Shown here: positions 51,558 to 61,335 of the stretch, piece after piece
Numbering within the stretch: position 1 is the first letter of the stretch
Layout: each line of letters begins with the position of its first letter
Origin: Pseudomonadota bacterium
GTDB lineage: Bacteria > Pseudomonadota > Gammaproteobacteria > Pseudomonadales > Pseudomonadaceae
NCBI GenBank assembly: GCA_023388335.1
Contig: JAEWGL010000159.1
Coordinates: 1-64,000 of the forward strand
Length of the DNA: 64,000 nt
Direction: 5' to 3'
Notes under the pieces: generated by a model
Databases searched by the model: none
Seen by the model: only the letters and a program-made list of their open reading frames with translations
Told to the model about the DNA's origin: nothing
Program-made: the position numbers and the translations under genes

Positions 51558-52946
51558 TCACTCCTGGCTACCTTCGAACCACGCCAGCTTCTCGCGCAAC
51601 TGCACCACTTCGCCCACGATCACCAGGGTCGGGGCATGCACTTCATGCTGGGCCACCAGTTCTGGCAGGTTGGCCAGGGTCCCGGTGAACACCCGCTGGT
51701 TGCGCGTGGTGCCCTGTTGTACCAGCGCCGCCGGCGTAGACGCCGCCCGACCATGGCGGATCAGTTCGGCACAGATGGTCGGCAGACCAACCAGGCCCAT
51801 GTAGAACACCAGGGTCTGGGCCGGCGCCACCAGGTCATTCCAAGGCAGGTTGCTGGTGCCGTCCTTGAGGTGACCGGTGACGAAGCGCACCGACTGGGCA
51901 TAGTCGCGGTGGGTCAGCGGGATGCCGCCATAGGCGGAGCAACCGCTGGCCGCGGTAATGCCAGGGACCACCTGGAAGGGAATTCCTTCCTCGGCCAGCT
52001 CTTCGATCTCTTCGCCACCACGGCCAAAGATGAAGGGATCGCCACCCTTCAGGCGCAGCACACGCTTACCCTGACGGGCCAGATCGACCAGCAGGCGGTT
52101 GATCTGGTCTTGGGGCACGGCATGCTCGGCGCGGCGCTTGCCGACATAGATGCGCTCGGCATCGCGCCGGCACATCTCGATGATCGCGGGCGCGACCAGG
52201 CGGTCGTAGAGCACCACGTCGGCCTGCTGCATCAGGCGCAGGGCGCGGAACGTCAGCAGGTCCGGATCACCCGGGCCGGCACCGACCAGATACACCTCGC
52301 CAGCCTGCTGGCTCGGCGCGCCATCGACCTTGGCCTGCAACAGGCGCTCGGCTTCGGCGCCCTGCCCGGCCAACTGGCGCTCGGCGATCGGACCCTGGAA
52401 CACATCCTCCCAGAACCCGCGACGCTGGTTGACGTCCGGGTACAGCGCCTTGACCTTGTGGCGAAAGCGCGCGGCCAGGCCGGCCAGCTCGCCGTAGGCC
52501 GATGGAATCCAGGCCTCCAGCTTGGCGCGGATCAGCCGTGCCAGCACCGGCGCATCGCCGCCACTGGACACCGCGACGACCAGAGGCGAACGGTCGACGA
52601 TGGCCGGGAAGATCACCGTGCACAGCGCCGGAGCGTCCACCACATTGACCGGCAGGCTGCGCTGCTGGGCATCGGCGGACACCTGGGCGTTGAGCGACGG
52701 GTCATCGGTAGCGGCAATCACCAGGCGACACCCGTCGAGGTCAATCGCCTGATAACCGCGGATGCGCACCTCACCGCCGCCCTCACGGGCAAGCGTGGCC
52801 AGCTGGTCGTCGACGTCTGGCGCGACCACGCGCAGCGCGGAGCCGGCGTCGGCCAGCAAGCGCGCCTTGCGCAGGGCGATCTCGCCGCCGCCAACGACCA
52901 GCACGCGGCTGCCCTGCAGCTTGTGGAACAGCGGCAGGTAATCCAT
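51558..52946 (-). CDS. cysG: Siroheme synthase (multifunctional CysG)
   Basis: A 462-residue enzyme that makes sirohaem from uroporphyrinogen III for sulfite and nitrite reductases. The N-terminal NAD-dependent dehydrogenase/ferrochelatase half (about 1-205) shows VLVVGGGEIALRKARLLADAG. The C-terminal S-adenosylmethionine-dependent methyltransferase half (about 215-460) shows VYLVGAGPGDPDLLTFRALRLMQQADVVLYDRLV, GGDPFIFGRGGEE and VPGITAASGC. The start abuts the serS stop with no gap, so the two are likely co-transcribed. Confidence 0.96.
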   Translation of the reverse strand: MDYLPLFHKLQGSRVLVVGGGEIALRKARLLADAGSALRVVAPDVDDQLATLAREGGGEVRIRGYQAIDLDGCRLVIAATDDPSLNAQVSADAQQRSLPVNVVDAPALCTVIFPAIVDRSPLVVAVSSGGDAPVLARLIRAKLEAWIPSAYGELAGLAARFRHKVKALYPDVNQRRGFWEDVFQGPIAERQLAGQGAEAERLLQAKVDGAPSQQAGEVYLVGAGPGDPDLLTFRALRLMQQADVVLYDRLVAPAIIEMCRRDAERIYVGKRRAEHAVPQDQINRLLVDLARQGKRVLRLKGGDPFIFGRGGEEIEELAEEGIPFQVVPGITAASGCSAYGGIPLTHRDYAQSVRFVTGHLKDGTSNLPWNDLVAPAQTLVFYMGLVGLPTICAELIRHGRAASTPAALVQQGTTRNQRVFTGTLANLPELVAQHEVHAPTLVIVGEVVQLREKLAWFEGSQE

Positions 52947-54227
<1,281 letters not shown>

Positions 54228-54244
54228 ATCGTTTTCTCGTTGGT

Positions 54245-54619
54245 TCAGAATTTGGTCAGATAAAGGCCGGCCCAGGTCGCAAGCAGCCCGCCCAATACGC
54301 TGGCGGCAGCATAACCGAAGGCCAGCGGCGCCTGCCCGCTTTCGAGCAGGCGCACGGTGTCCAGTGAAAAGGATGAAAAGGTCGTCAGGCCGCCAAGGAA
54401 ACCGACGATCAGCCCGGCTCGCAGCTCGACCGGTACCAGCGGCCGCTGCAGGAACAGGCCGTAGAGCAGGCCGATCAGCAGGCAGCCGATCAAATTGACC
54501 GCAAGCGTACCGAGATAGAAGTGTCGTGGCCAGTGAGCGCTGACCCAATTGGCGGTGGCAAAGCGCAGCAGGGTGCCGGCAATGCCGCCAGCGCTGACCG
54601 CGGCAACAAGGGCGATCAA
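54245..54619 (-). CDS. crcB: Fluoride channel CrcB/Fluc
   Basis: A 124-residue four-helix membrane protein of the Fluc family, a dimeric fluoride exporter channel. The signature GFLGGLTTFSSFSLDTVRLLE and the N-terminal GGIAGTLLRF are present, with NLIGCLLIGLLYG in helix 2. Its ATG overlaps the rarA stop by four bases, so it is co-translated. I saw no fluoride riboswitch, which fits its internal operon position. Confidence 0.94.
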   Translation of the reverse strand: MIALVAAVSAGGIAGTLLRFATANWVSAHWPRHFYLGTLAVNLIGCLLIGLLYGLFLQRPLVPVELRAGLIVGFLGGLTTFSSFSLDTVRLLESGQAPLAFGYAAASVLGGLLATWAGLYLTKF

Positions 54620-55941
54620 GGTTTTCTCCGTTGTCTTGGGCTGTTGCGATCCAGTTCGGCCAGATGCCGTAACTTCTCGCCGATCTTCAGTTCCAGGCCG
54701 CGCGGCACCGGCTGGTAGTAAGGGCGTGGCGCAAGCTGGTCGGGGAAATAGTCTTCACCGGCGGCGTAGCCTTCCGGCTCGTCGTGGGCATAACGGTATT
54801 GCTCGCCATAGCCTAATTGCTTCATCAGTTTGGTCGGCGCATTGCGCAGGTGCAACGGTACTTCGAGGGAGCCGTGTTCCGCGGCCTCGCGCATGGCGGT
54901 CTTGAAGCCCATGTACACCGCATTGCTCTTCGGCGCGCAGGCCAGGTAGGTGATGGCCTGGGCCACCGCCAGTTCGCCTTCCGGGCTGCCGAGGCGCTCC
55001 TGCACATCCCAGGCCGCCAGGCACAGGCTCAGGGCCCGGGGATCGGCGTTGCCGATGTCCTCGCTGGCCATGCGCACCACGCGCCGGGCAATATACAACG
55101 GGTCGCAGCCACCATCGAGCATGCGTGCGTACCAGTACAGCGCACCGTCCGGGTTGGAGCCGCGCACCGACTTGTGCAGCGCCGAAATCTGGTCGTAGAA
55201 GGCTTCGCCGCCCTTGTCGAAACGCCGGCGGCTGTCACCGAGCAGGCTCTGCAGCAACTCGACGCCGATCTCGCCGCCGTCCTCGGCCAAATCCGAGGCG
55301 TTCTCCAGGAAGTTGAGCATGCGCCGGCCATCGCCGTCGGCGGCGGCCATGAGCATCTTGAACGCCTCGTCACCCACGCGCAGCTGGCGCTTGCCCAAGC
55401 CGCGCTCTTCACTCAGTGCGCGGTCGACCAACTTGCGCAGCGCCGCTTCGTCCAGGCTCTTGAGCACGTAGACCCGCGCTCGCGAGAGCAAGGCGTTGTT
55501 CAGTTCGAACGAGGGGTTTTCGGTGGTGGCGCCGATGAAGATCAGCGTGCCGTCTTCGACGAAGGGTAGGAAGGCATCCTGTTGCGACTTGTTGAAGCGG
55601 TGCACCTCGTCGACGAAGAGAATGGTGCGACGACCGTACTGCGCGGCCTGCTGCTTGGCCACCTCCACCGCCTGACGGATCTCCTTGACGCCGGCCAGCA
55701 CGGCCGAGACCGTCTCGAAATGTGCATCGCAAAACTGCGCCAGCAACCGCGCCAGGGTGGTCTTGCCGACTCCGGGCGGGCCCCAGAAGATCATCGAATG
55801 CAGCGCGCCCTGCTCCAGCGCCTCACGCAGCGGCTTGCCGCGCGCCAGCAAGTGCTCCTGGCCCACGTACTCGCCCAGGTTGGCCGGGCGCAGGCGCGCG
55901 GCCAGGGGCTGGGCAACGGGTTCGCTTCGAAACAGGTCCAT
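54616..55941 (-). CDS. rarA: Replication-associated recombination protein A
   Basis: A 441-residue AAA+ ATPase (RarA/MgsA, Mgs1/WRNIP1 family) acting at stalled replication forks. Walker A is FWGPPGVGKTTLARLLA (about 52-68) and Walker B is TILFVDEVHRFNKSQQD. It also has sensor 1 IGATTENPSFELNNALLSRARVY and a C-terminal tetramerisation region (YHAHDEPEGY-like YRYAHDEPEGYAAGEDYFPD). It lies between lolA and crcB, with an 18-base gap to lolA. Confidence 0.95.
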   Translation of the reverse strand: MDLFRSEPVAQPLAARLRPANLGEYVGQEHLLARGKPLREALEQGALHSMIFWGPPGVGKTTLARLLAQFCDAHFETVSAVLAGVKEIRQAVEVAKQQAAQYGRRTILFVDEVHRFNKSQQDAFLPFVEDGTLIFIGATTENPSFELNNALLSRARVYVLKSLDEAALRKLVDRALSEERGLGKRQLRVGDEAFKMLMAAADGDGRRMLNFLENASDLAEDGGEIGVELLQSLLGDSRRRFDKGGEAFYDQISALHKSVRGSNPDGALYWYARMLDGGCDPLYIARRVVRMASEDIGNADPRALSLCLAAWDVQERLGSPEGELAVAQAITYLACAPKSNAVYMGFKTAMREAAEHGSLEVPLHLRNAPTKLMKQLGYGEQYRYAHDEPEGYAAGEDYFPDQLAPRPYYQPVPRGLELKIGEKLRHLAELDRNSPRQRRKP

Positions 55942-55959
55942 GGCGGCTCTATGACCTCA

Positions 55960-56583
55960 TTATTCCTGGATGACGTCGGCGCCTTCCGGGACCTTGAACT
56001 GGAACTTGCTCGCCGGGATCGCCTCGTTGGCCTTGACCCCGTTGAACAGGATGTTGGTGCGCTGGCCAACGCTGTCGATCAACTGCATGTCGTTGATCAG
56101 GCCACTGCGAAACGACACGCGCAGGGAATCGAACAGGGTGTCCTTGGTCTTGGGCTTCAAGGTGAAGTCCATCACGTTGCCTTGCTCCTTGGACGTGATG
56201 TCGAAGCTTTCACTGATCTTCGAGACGTCGCCCGACAGCAGCAGTGCCGGTGTCTGGTTCAGGCGCGCGTCCAGCTTCTTGACGGTAGCCTGCTCAAGAT
56301 CCGGGTCCCACAGGGTTACCCTATTGCCATCGGACACCACCACTTGCTCCTGCGGCGCATCGGTGTGCCAGTAGAACAGGCCCGGACGCTTGACCGCCAT
56401 CTGGCCCTGGGTTTCCTGCAGGCTGGTGCCGCTGGCGTCCAGGGTCAGCTGGGAGAAACGGGCGGTGATGGTCTGTGACTTTTCCAGCAGCTGGGTCAGG
56501 CGCGCCACGTCTTTTTCATCGGCATGGACGGCGAAGGGCGCCATGACCATGGCAGAAACCAACAGCATGCGAATCGCGCGCAT
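55960..56583 (-). CDS. lolA: Outer-membrane lipoprotein carrier protein LolA
   Basis: A 207-residue periplasmic chaperone that ferries lipoproteins from the LolCDE transporter to LolB. The signal peptide covers residues 1-21 (MRAIRMLLVSAMVMAPFAVH, cleaved after HA). The LolA half-barrel pattern includes RFSQLTLDASGTSLQETQGQMAVKRPGLFYWHTDAPQEQ and GLINDMQLIDSVGQRTNILF. GAGGATTCCC precedes ATG 56583. It lies between ftsK and rarA on the same strand. Confidence 0.95.
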   Translation of the reverse strand: MRAIRMLLVSAMVMAPFAVHADEKDVARLTQLLEKSQTITARFSQLTLDASGTSLQETQGQMAVKRPGLFYWHTDAPQEQVVVSDGNRVTLWDPDLEQATVKKLDARLNQTPALLLSGDVSKISESFDITSKEQGNVMDFTLKPKTKDTLFDSLRVSFRSGLINDMQLIDSVGQRTNILFNGVKANEAIPASKFQFKVPEGADVIQE

Positions 56584-56645
56584 GGGAATCCTCGTTGTGC
56601 AGTAAAAGGGCCGGGCGCCGCCATTGGCACCCGGCAAGGTGATCA

Positions 56646-59102
56646 TCAATCGCGCGGGCCACCCGGGGCAATCACTTCCCGCGAGCCGTTGCTGTTCATG
56701 GGGGTGACCACGCCGGCCATCTCCATCGACTCGATCATCCGCGCGGCGCGGTTGTAGCCGATCTTCAGCTTGCGCTGCACCGCGGAAATCGACGCGCGCC
56801 GGCTTTCCAGCACGAACTGCACGGCCTCGTCGTAGAGCGCATCGGCCTCGGGGTCATCACCGTCGCCACCGCCGCCGCCACCGTCGAAGCCGCTGCCGGC
56901 CTCCTCGACGCCGCTGAGGATGTCCTCGTTGTAGTCCGGCGCCCCGCGCTGCTTCCACGCCTCGACCACACGGTGCACCTCGTCGTCGGAGACGAAGGCA
57001 CCATGGACACGGATCGGCAGGCTGGTACCCGGCGGCATGTAGAGCATGTCACCATGGCCGAGCAGCTGTTCGGCGCCACCCTGGTCGATAATGGTCCGCG
57101 AGTCGATCTTGCTCGACACCTGGAAGGCCATGCGGGTCGGGATGTTGGCCTTGATCAGGCCGGTGATCACGTCCACCGATGGGCGCTGCGTGGCGAGGAT
57201 CAGGTGGATACCGGCTGCCCGCGCCTTCTGGGCGATACGGGCGATCAGTTCTTCGACCTTCTTGCCGACGATCATCATCATGTCGGCGAACTCGTCGACC
57301 ACCACCACGATGGTGGGCAGGGTCTTGAGCAGTGGCGGCACATCATCCATGCTTTCGCGCTTGAACATCGGATCGAAGAGCGGCTCGCCGGCTTCTTCCG
57401 CGTCCTTGACCTTGCGGTTGAAGCCAGCCAGGTTACGCACGCCCATGGCCGCCATCAGCTTGTAGCGCCGCTCCATCTCGGCCACGCTCCAGCGCAGGGC
57501 GTTGGCGGCGTCCTTCATGTCGGTGACCACCGGGCAGAGCAGGTGCGGAATACCCTCGTAGATCGACAACTCGAGCATCTTCGGGTCGATCATGATCAGC
57601 TTGGCGTCTTCCGGGCCTGCCTTGAACAGGATCGAAAGAATCATCGCGTTGACCCCCACCGACTTGCCGGAGCCGGTGGTACCGGCCACCAGCAGGTGCG
57701 GCATCTTGGCCAGGTCGGTGATCACCGGCTTGCCGCCGATGTCATGGCCCAAGGCCATGGTCACTGGCGACTTGGCTTCGTCGTACTGGGCCGACGACAG
57801 CACTTCGGAGAAGCGCACGATCTGCCGGTCTTCGTTGGGGATCTCGATGCCCACGGTGGTCTTGCCCGGGATCACCTCGACCACGCGCACGCTGGTCACC
57901 GCCAGGGAACGCGCCAGGTCCTTGGCCAGGTTGGCGATACGGCTGACCTTGACCCCGGCCGCTGGCTGGATCTCGTAGCGGGTGATCACCGGCCCCGGGT
58001 GGATCGAGTCGACCGACACCTCGACGCCGAACTCCTTGAGCTTGATCTCCAGCAGATTGCCCACGCCGGCCAGGGATTCGGGCGAATAGTTGACCTTCTT
58101 GGCTTCGGCAGGATCGAGGATCGAGATCGGCGGCAGCGTGCCTTGGACGGCGCTGTCGACGAACTGCGGGGCCGGCTTTTCCTTGACCAGGCGCTTGACC
58201 GGCTCGGGTGCGCTGGCCGCGGCCGGCATGATCACCGGGGCCACCCTGGCTACCGGCGCTGCTGGCGCAGGCGCTGGAGCGGGCGCCGACACCGATGGCT
58301 GGACGCGCTCGGCCACGGGCTTGGCGGTGGGTGGATCGCGGTCGGTGAGGCGCTCGCGGAGCTTGACCGGCTCGCGCTTGTCGGCCGCCTTCGGGGTGGC
58401 CGCCTCGTAGTCATCGACCTCGCGCAACTGCGCCACCAGGCGCTTGCGCTCGTTGCGCGCGGCCCACCAACGGTGGGCGGCGCCCTGCACCAGCTCGAAC
58501 AGGTCAAGGGTGATCTTGCCGGTGAGGTCCATGACCTTGAACCACGACAGGTCGGTGAATACGGTCAGGCCGAACAGGAACAGGGCGATGAACACCAGCG
58601 TGCTGCCCTGCACGTTCAAGAGGCTCTTGGCCAGGTCGCCCAGGCTCTCGCCCAGGGCGCCGCCAGCGGAAAACGGCATGCTCTCGGGCGGATGGAAATG
58701 GATATGCGCCAGGGCCGCGCCCGACAGTACCAGAAATACCAGGCCGATCAGCCGCCAGGAAAACAGCCAACCGCTCCACTGCCACGGCTGGTGCCGTTCA
58801 CGGAAGATCTGCCAAGTCTTGATCGCCAGCAGCAAGGGGAAGATGTAGGCGAAGAAGCCCAGGACCATGAACAGGACGTCGGCGAAATAGGCCCCGGCAC
58901 GGCCGGCGGCGTTCTGCACCTGCTCGACGTTGCTGGTGTGGCTGAAGCCGGGATCGGCCGTGTCATAGGTCAACAGGGCCATCCACAAGTACAGGCACAA
59001 GGCGCCAATGGCGATCAGCGCGCCTTCCTTGAGACGGTAGTGCAACTGCTGGCGCCAGAGCGGCACGGGCAATGGGGGTGGCGTTGCGGTGGATTTCTTC
59101 AA
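56646..59102 (-). CDS. ftsK: DNA translocase FtsK
   Basis: An 818-residue cell-division DNA pump. Four N-terminal helices (about 28-195) anchor it at the septum. A Pro/Ala/Lys-rich linker (about 235-320) is short compared with E. coli FtsK. The motor domain has Walker A LVAGTTGSGKSVGVNAM and Walker B PTIVVVVDEFADMMM. The C-terminal gamma winged helix (RRASISAVQRKLKIGYNRAARMIESME) recognises KOPS sequences and activates XerCD. The best start is TTG 59102 (MKKSTATPPP). A LexA-type box lies 188 bases upstream. Confidence 0.95.
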   Translation of the reverse strand: MKKSTATPPPLPVPLWRQQLHYRLKEGALIAIGALCLYLWMALLTYDTADPGFSHTSNVEQVQNAAGRAGAYFADVLFMVLGFFAYIFPLLLAIKTWQIFRERHQPWQWSGWLFSWRLIGLVFLVLSGAALAHIHFHPPESMPFSAGGALGESLGDLAKSLLNVQGSTLVFIALFLFGLTVFTDLSWFKVMDLTGKITLDLFELVQGAAHRWWAARNERKRLVAQLREVDDYEAATPKAADKREPVKLRERLTDRDPPTAKPVAERVQPSVSAPAPAPAPAAPVARVAPVIMPAAASAPEPVKRLVKEKPAPQFVDSAVQGTLPPISILDPAEAKKVNYSPESLAGVGNLLEIKLKEFGVEVSVDSIHPGPVITRYEIQPAAGVKVSRIANLAKDLARSLAVTSVRVVEVIPGKTTVGIEIPNEDRQIVRFSEVLSSAQYDEAKSPVTMALGHDIGGKPVITDLAKMPHLLVAGTTGSGKSVGVNAMILSILFKAGPEDAKLIMIDPKMLELSIYEGIPHLLCPVVTDMKDAANALRWSVAEMERRYKLMAAMGVRNLAGFNRKVKDAEEAGEPLFDPMFKRESMDDVPPLLKTLPTIVVVVDEFADMMMIVGKKVEELIARIAQKARAAGIHLILATQRPSVDVITGLIKANIPTRMAFQVSSKIDSRTIIDQGGAEQLLGHGDMLYMPPGTSLPIRVHGAFVSDDEVHRVVEAWKQRGAPDYNEDILSGVEEAGSGFDGGGGGGDGDDPEADALYDEAVQFVLESRRASISAVQRKLKIGYNRAARMIESMEMAGVVTPMNSNGSREVIAPGGPRD

Positions 59103-59477
59103 AACGCGTCTATTCCTGCGCGTGGTGCGCGTCCAACAGTGATCGACCCAGATGAACAGTCAACGAATCACTACTTTTAACATTACTGCCCGCCTGCCGC
59201 CATGGCAGCACGCCCGATTGAGGCGTGGACGGGGCCAGATTCACAGGTGCAATTTGAGCATGCATTGCGTTTCGTGACAAAGGCTTATGCTGTGTTTTTA
59301 CACAGTTGTCATGGAACATGGGTCCCGGCCGACGATCGCTTCACAAACAACGAACACCCAAGCGTGGGAAATCGCAACCTTAGAAACCCGCTCCCGGGGA
59401 GTTAGGACCACAATTGTTGACCTGGGTTTCCGACAGCGCCATGCTGAACCCTCCTCCCCTCCCCTTCCGCTAAGACG
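59103..59477. other. Divergent promoter region, ftsK and aat
   Basis: 375 bases between divergent genes with no credible gene inside. It carries the LexA-like box at 59290-59305 and a C-rich stretch just before aat. Confidence 0.6.
59290..59305. promoter_or_regulatory. LexA (SOS) box candidate
   Basis: CTGTGTTTTTACACAG fits the CTGT-N8-ACAG gamma-proteobacterial LexA pattern with six-base symmetric arms and an AT-rich centre. It lies 188 bases upstream of ftsK and 173 upstream of aat. E. coli ftsK is known to have a LexA-controlled promoter. Confidence 0.65.
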
Positions 59478-60158
59478 ATGCTGACCTGGCTGACCCGTGA
59501 CTCCCTGACCTTCCCCGCCCTGGAAAAGGCCCTGCACGACCCCAACGGGCTCCTTGCCGCAGGCGGCGACCTCAGCGCCGACCGCCTGGTGCAAGCCTAC
59601 CGGCATGGTTGTTTCCCCTGGTACCAGGACGGCCAGCCGATTCTTTGGTGGTCGCCCGACCCGCGCACGGTGTTGTTTCCCGATGAGCTGCACGTCTCGC
59701 GCTCGCTGGCCAAGCTGTTGCGACAGGGTCGCTACCAGGTCAGTTTCGACAGTGACTTCGCCGCGGTGATCCAAGCGTGCGCCGCGCCCCGCGACTACGC
59801 CGACGGCACCTGGATCACCGACAACATGCAGTCTGCCTACCTTGAGCTGTACCGGCGCGGCATCGCCCATTCGGTGGAGGTGCGCCTGGACGGCACGCTG
59901 GTCGGTGGCCTCTATGGCCTGGCCATGGGCCGGCTGTTCTTCGGCGAGTCCATGTTCAGCCGCGCCGACAACGCGTCCAAGGTCGGCTTCGTAACCCTGG
60001 TCGAGCACCTGCGCGAGGCGGGCTTCGTGCTCATCGATTGCCAGATGCCGACTCACCACCTGCACAGCTTTGGCGCCCGCGGCATCAGTCGCGTCGCTTT
60101 CGCCGATTACCTCGCCCGCTACCTGGACGAACCCAACACAGCGACCTGGTCTGGCTAG
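59478..60158 (+). CDS. aat: Leucyl/phenylalanyl-tRNA--protein transferase
   Basis: A 226-residue N-end-rule enzyme that adds Leu or Phe to proteins starting with Lys or Arg, marking them for ClpAPS. Landmarks: NGLLAAGGDLSADRLVQAYRHGCFPWY, WWSPDPRTVLFPDELHVSRSLAK, GTWITDNMQSAYLELYRRGIAHSVEV, YGLAMGRLFFGESMFSRADNASK and LIDCQMPTHHLHSFGARGISR. It is clustered with the second transferase and, further on, clpA-clpS, which together form the pathway. Confidence 0.96.
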   Translation: MLTWLTRDSLTFPALEKALHDPNGLLAAGGDLSADRLVQAYRHGCFPWYQDGQPILWWSPDPRTVLFPDELHVSRSLAKLLRQGRYQVSFDSDFAAVIQACAAPRDYADGTWITDNMQSAYLELYRRGIAHSVEVRLDGTLVGGLYGLAMGRLFFGESMFSRADNASKVGFVTLVEHLREAGFVLIDCQMPTHHLHSFGARGISRVAFADYLARYLDEPNTATWSG

Positions 60159-60214
60159 GCGAGTTTTCCCAGCTGGCTTACACTTAGAGGCAAAGTCTTG
60201 CCGAGGGGTTGATC

Positions 60215-60922
60215 ATGACAGAGCTGGCGCGGTTGAAGTTCTATGCCACTCAGCCCCATTCCTGCAGTTACCTGCCCGAGGAACAGGCCACTACGCTGTT
60301 CCTCGACCCCAGTCAGCCGATGGATGTGCACGTGTACGCCGATCTTTCGGAAATGGGCTTTCGTCGCAGTGGCGATCATCTGTACCGGCCGCATTGCCAG
60401 AACTGCAACGCCTGTGTGCCAGCGCGCATCCCCGCGGCGCGCTTCATTCCCAATCGCCAGCAGCGGCGCATTCTCAAGCGTAATGCCGACCTGACCGTCA
60501 CTGCGGCGCGCCCGGCCTTCAAGGAAGAATACTTCGACCTGTACCGCCGCTACATCGAGCAACGCCACGCCGACGGCGACATGTACCCGCCTAGCCGCGA
60601 CCAGTTCTCCACCTTCCTGGTCAGGGACCTGCCCTTCTGCTGGTTCTACGAGTTCCGCCTGGAGGGGCGCCTGCTCGCGGTGGCGGTCAGCGACCTGCTG
60701 CCCAATGGCCTGTCGGCGGTCTACACCTTCTACGAGCCGGACGAGGAGCGGCGCAGCCTCGGCCGCTACGCGATCCTCTGGCAGATCACCCATGCGCTAC
60801 GCCAGGACCTGGAGGCCGTGTACCTGGGCTACTGGATCAAAAACTGCAAGAAAATGAACTACAAGACCCAATACCGCCCTATCGAGCTGCTGATCAACCA
60901 GCGCTGGGTGACCCTCAACTGA
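60215..60922 (+). CDS. bpt: Aspartate/glutamate leucyltransferase (arginyltransferase-like, Bpt)
   Basis: A 235-residue transferase of the ATE/Bpt family that attaches leucine to N-terminal Asp or Glu, giving an N-degron. Family features: the N-terminal Cys region HSCSYLPEEQATTLFLDP, RRSGDHLYRPHCQNCNACVPARIP (C-x2-C), and DLLPNGLSAVYTFYEPDEERRSLGRYAIL. GAGGGG precedes ATG 60215. It lies 56 bases after aat on the same strand. Confidence 0.95.
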   Translation: MTELARLKFYATQPHSCSYLPEEQATTLFLDPSQPMDVHVYADLSEMGFRRSGDHLYRPHCQNCNACVPARIPAARFIPNRQQRRILKRNADLTVTAARPAFKEEYFDLYRRYIEQRHADGDMYPPSRDQFSTFLVRDLPFCWFYEFRLEGRLLAVAVSDLLPNGLSAVYTFYEPDEERRSLGRYAILWQITHALRQDLEAVYLGYWIKNCKKMNYKTQYRPIELLINQRWVTLN

Positions 60923-61025
60923 AAGCATTGGCTTGAACGGCAGATTTCGGGCATAATTCACGCCACTTTTTTTGCCCGGTGCAGTCGTGTGTCGGGCCAT
61001 CACTGGATACCGAGGGCTTTACTGC

Positions 61026-61244
61026 ATGTCGAAAGAAGACAGCTTCGAAATGGAAGGCACTGTCGTCGACACCCTGCCCAACACCATGTTCCGCGTGGAG
61101 TTGGAAAACGGGCACGTCGTTACCGCGCACATCTCCGGAAAGATGCGCAAGAACTACATCCGAATTCTCACTGGCGACAAGGTCCGCGTCGAGCTGACGC
61201 CGTATGACCTGAGCAAAGGCCGCATCACCTACCGCGCCCGTTAA
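61026..61244 (+). CDS. infA: Translation initiation factor IF-1
   Basis: The 72-residue OB-fold factor that binds the ribosomal A site during initiation. The sequence is the standard one ([20 protein letters not shown] through [13 protein letters not shown]). ATG 61026 gives the universal length. A rho-independent terminator follows directly. The aat-bpt-infA order matches the usual Pseudomonas arrangement. Confidence 0.98.
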
Positions 61245-61256
61245 GCTCCAGCCATG

Positions 61257-61287
61257 AAAAAGCCCGGCCATGTGCCGGGCTTTTTTG
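61257..61287 (+). terminator. Rho-independent terminator after infA
   Basis: AAAAAGCCCGGC and GCCGGGCTTTTTT form a long stem with loop CATGT, followed by a T-run on the plus strand. The A-run on the other side makes it usable for the convergent clpA transcript too. Confidence 0.92.
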
Positions 61288-61335
61288 TGGGTACTGCCTA
61301 TTGCAACGTGGGGCCGCTGCGCGACCCCCTCAGGC

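Noticed and set aside
56973..59180. 735-codon plus-strand open frame
   Set aside because: It is antisense to ftsK and rich in His/Gly/Arg/Gln; it is a shadow of the FtsK coding frame.
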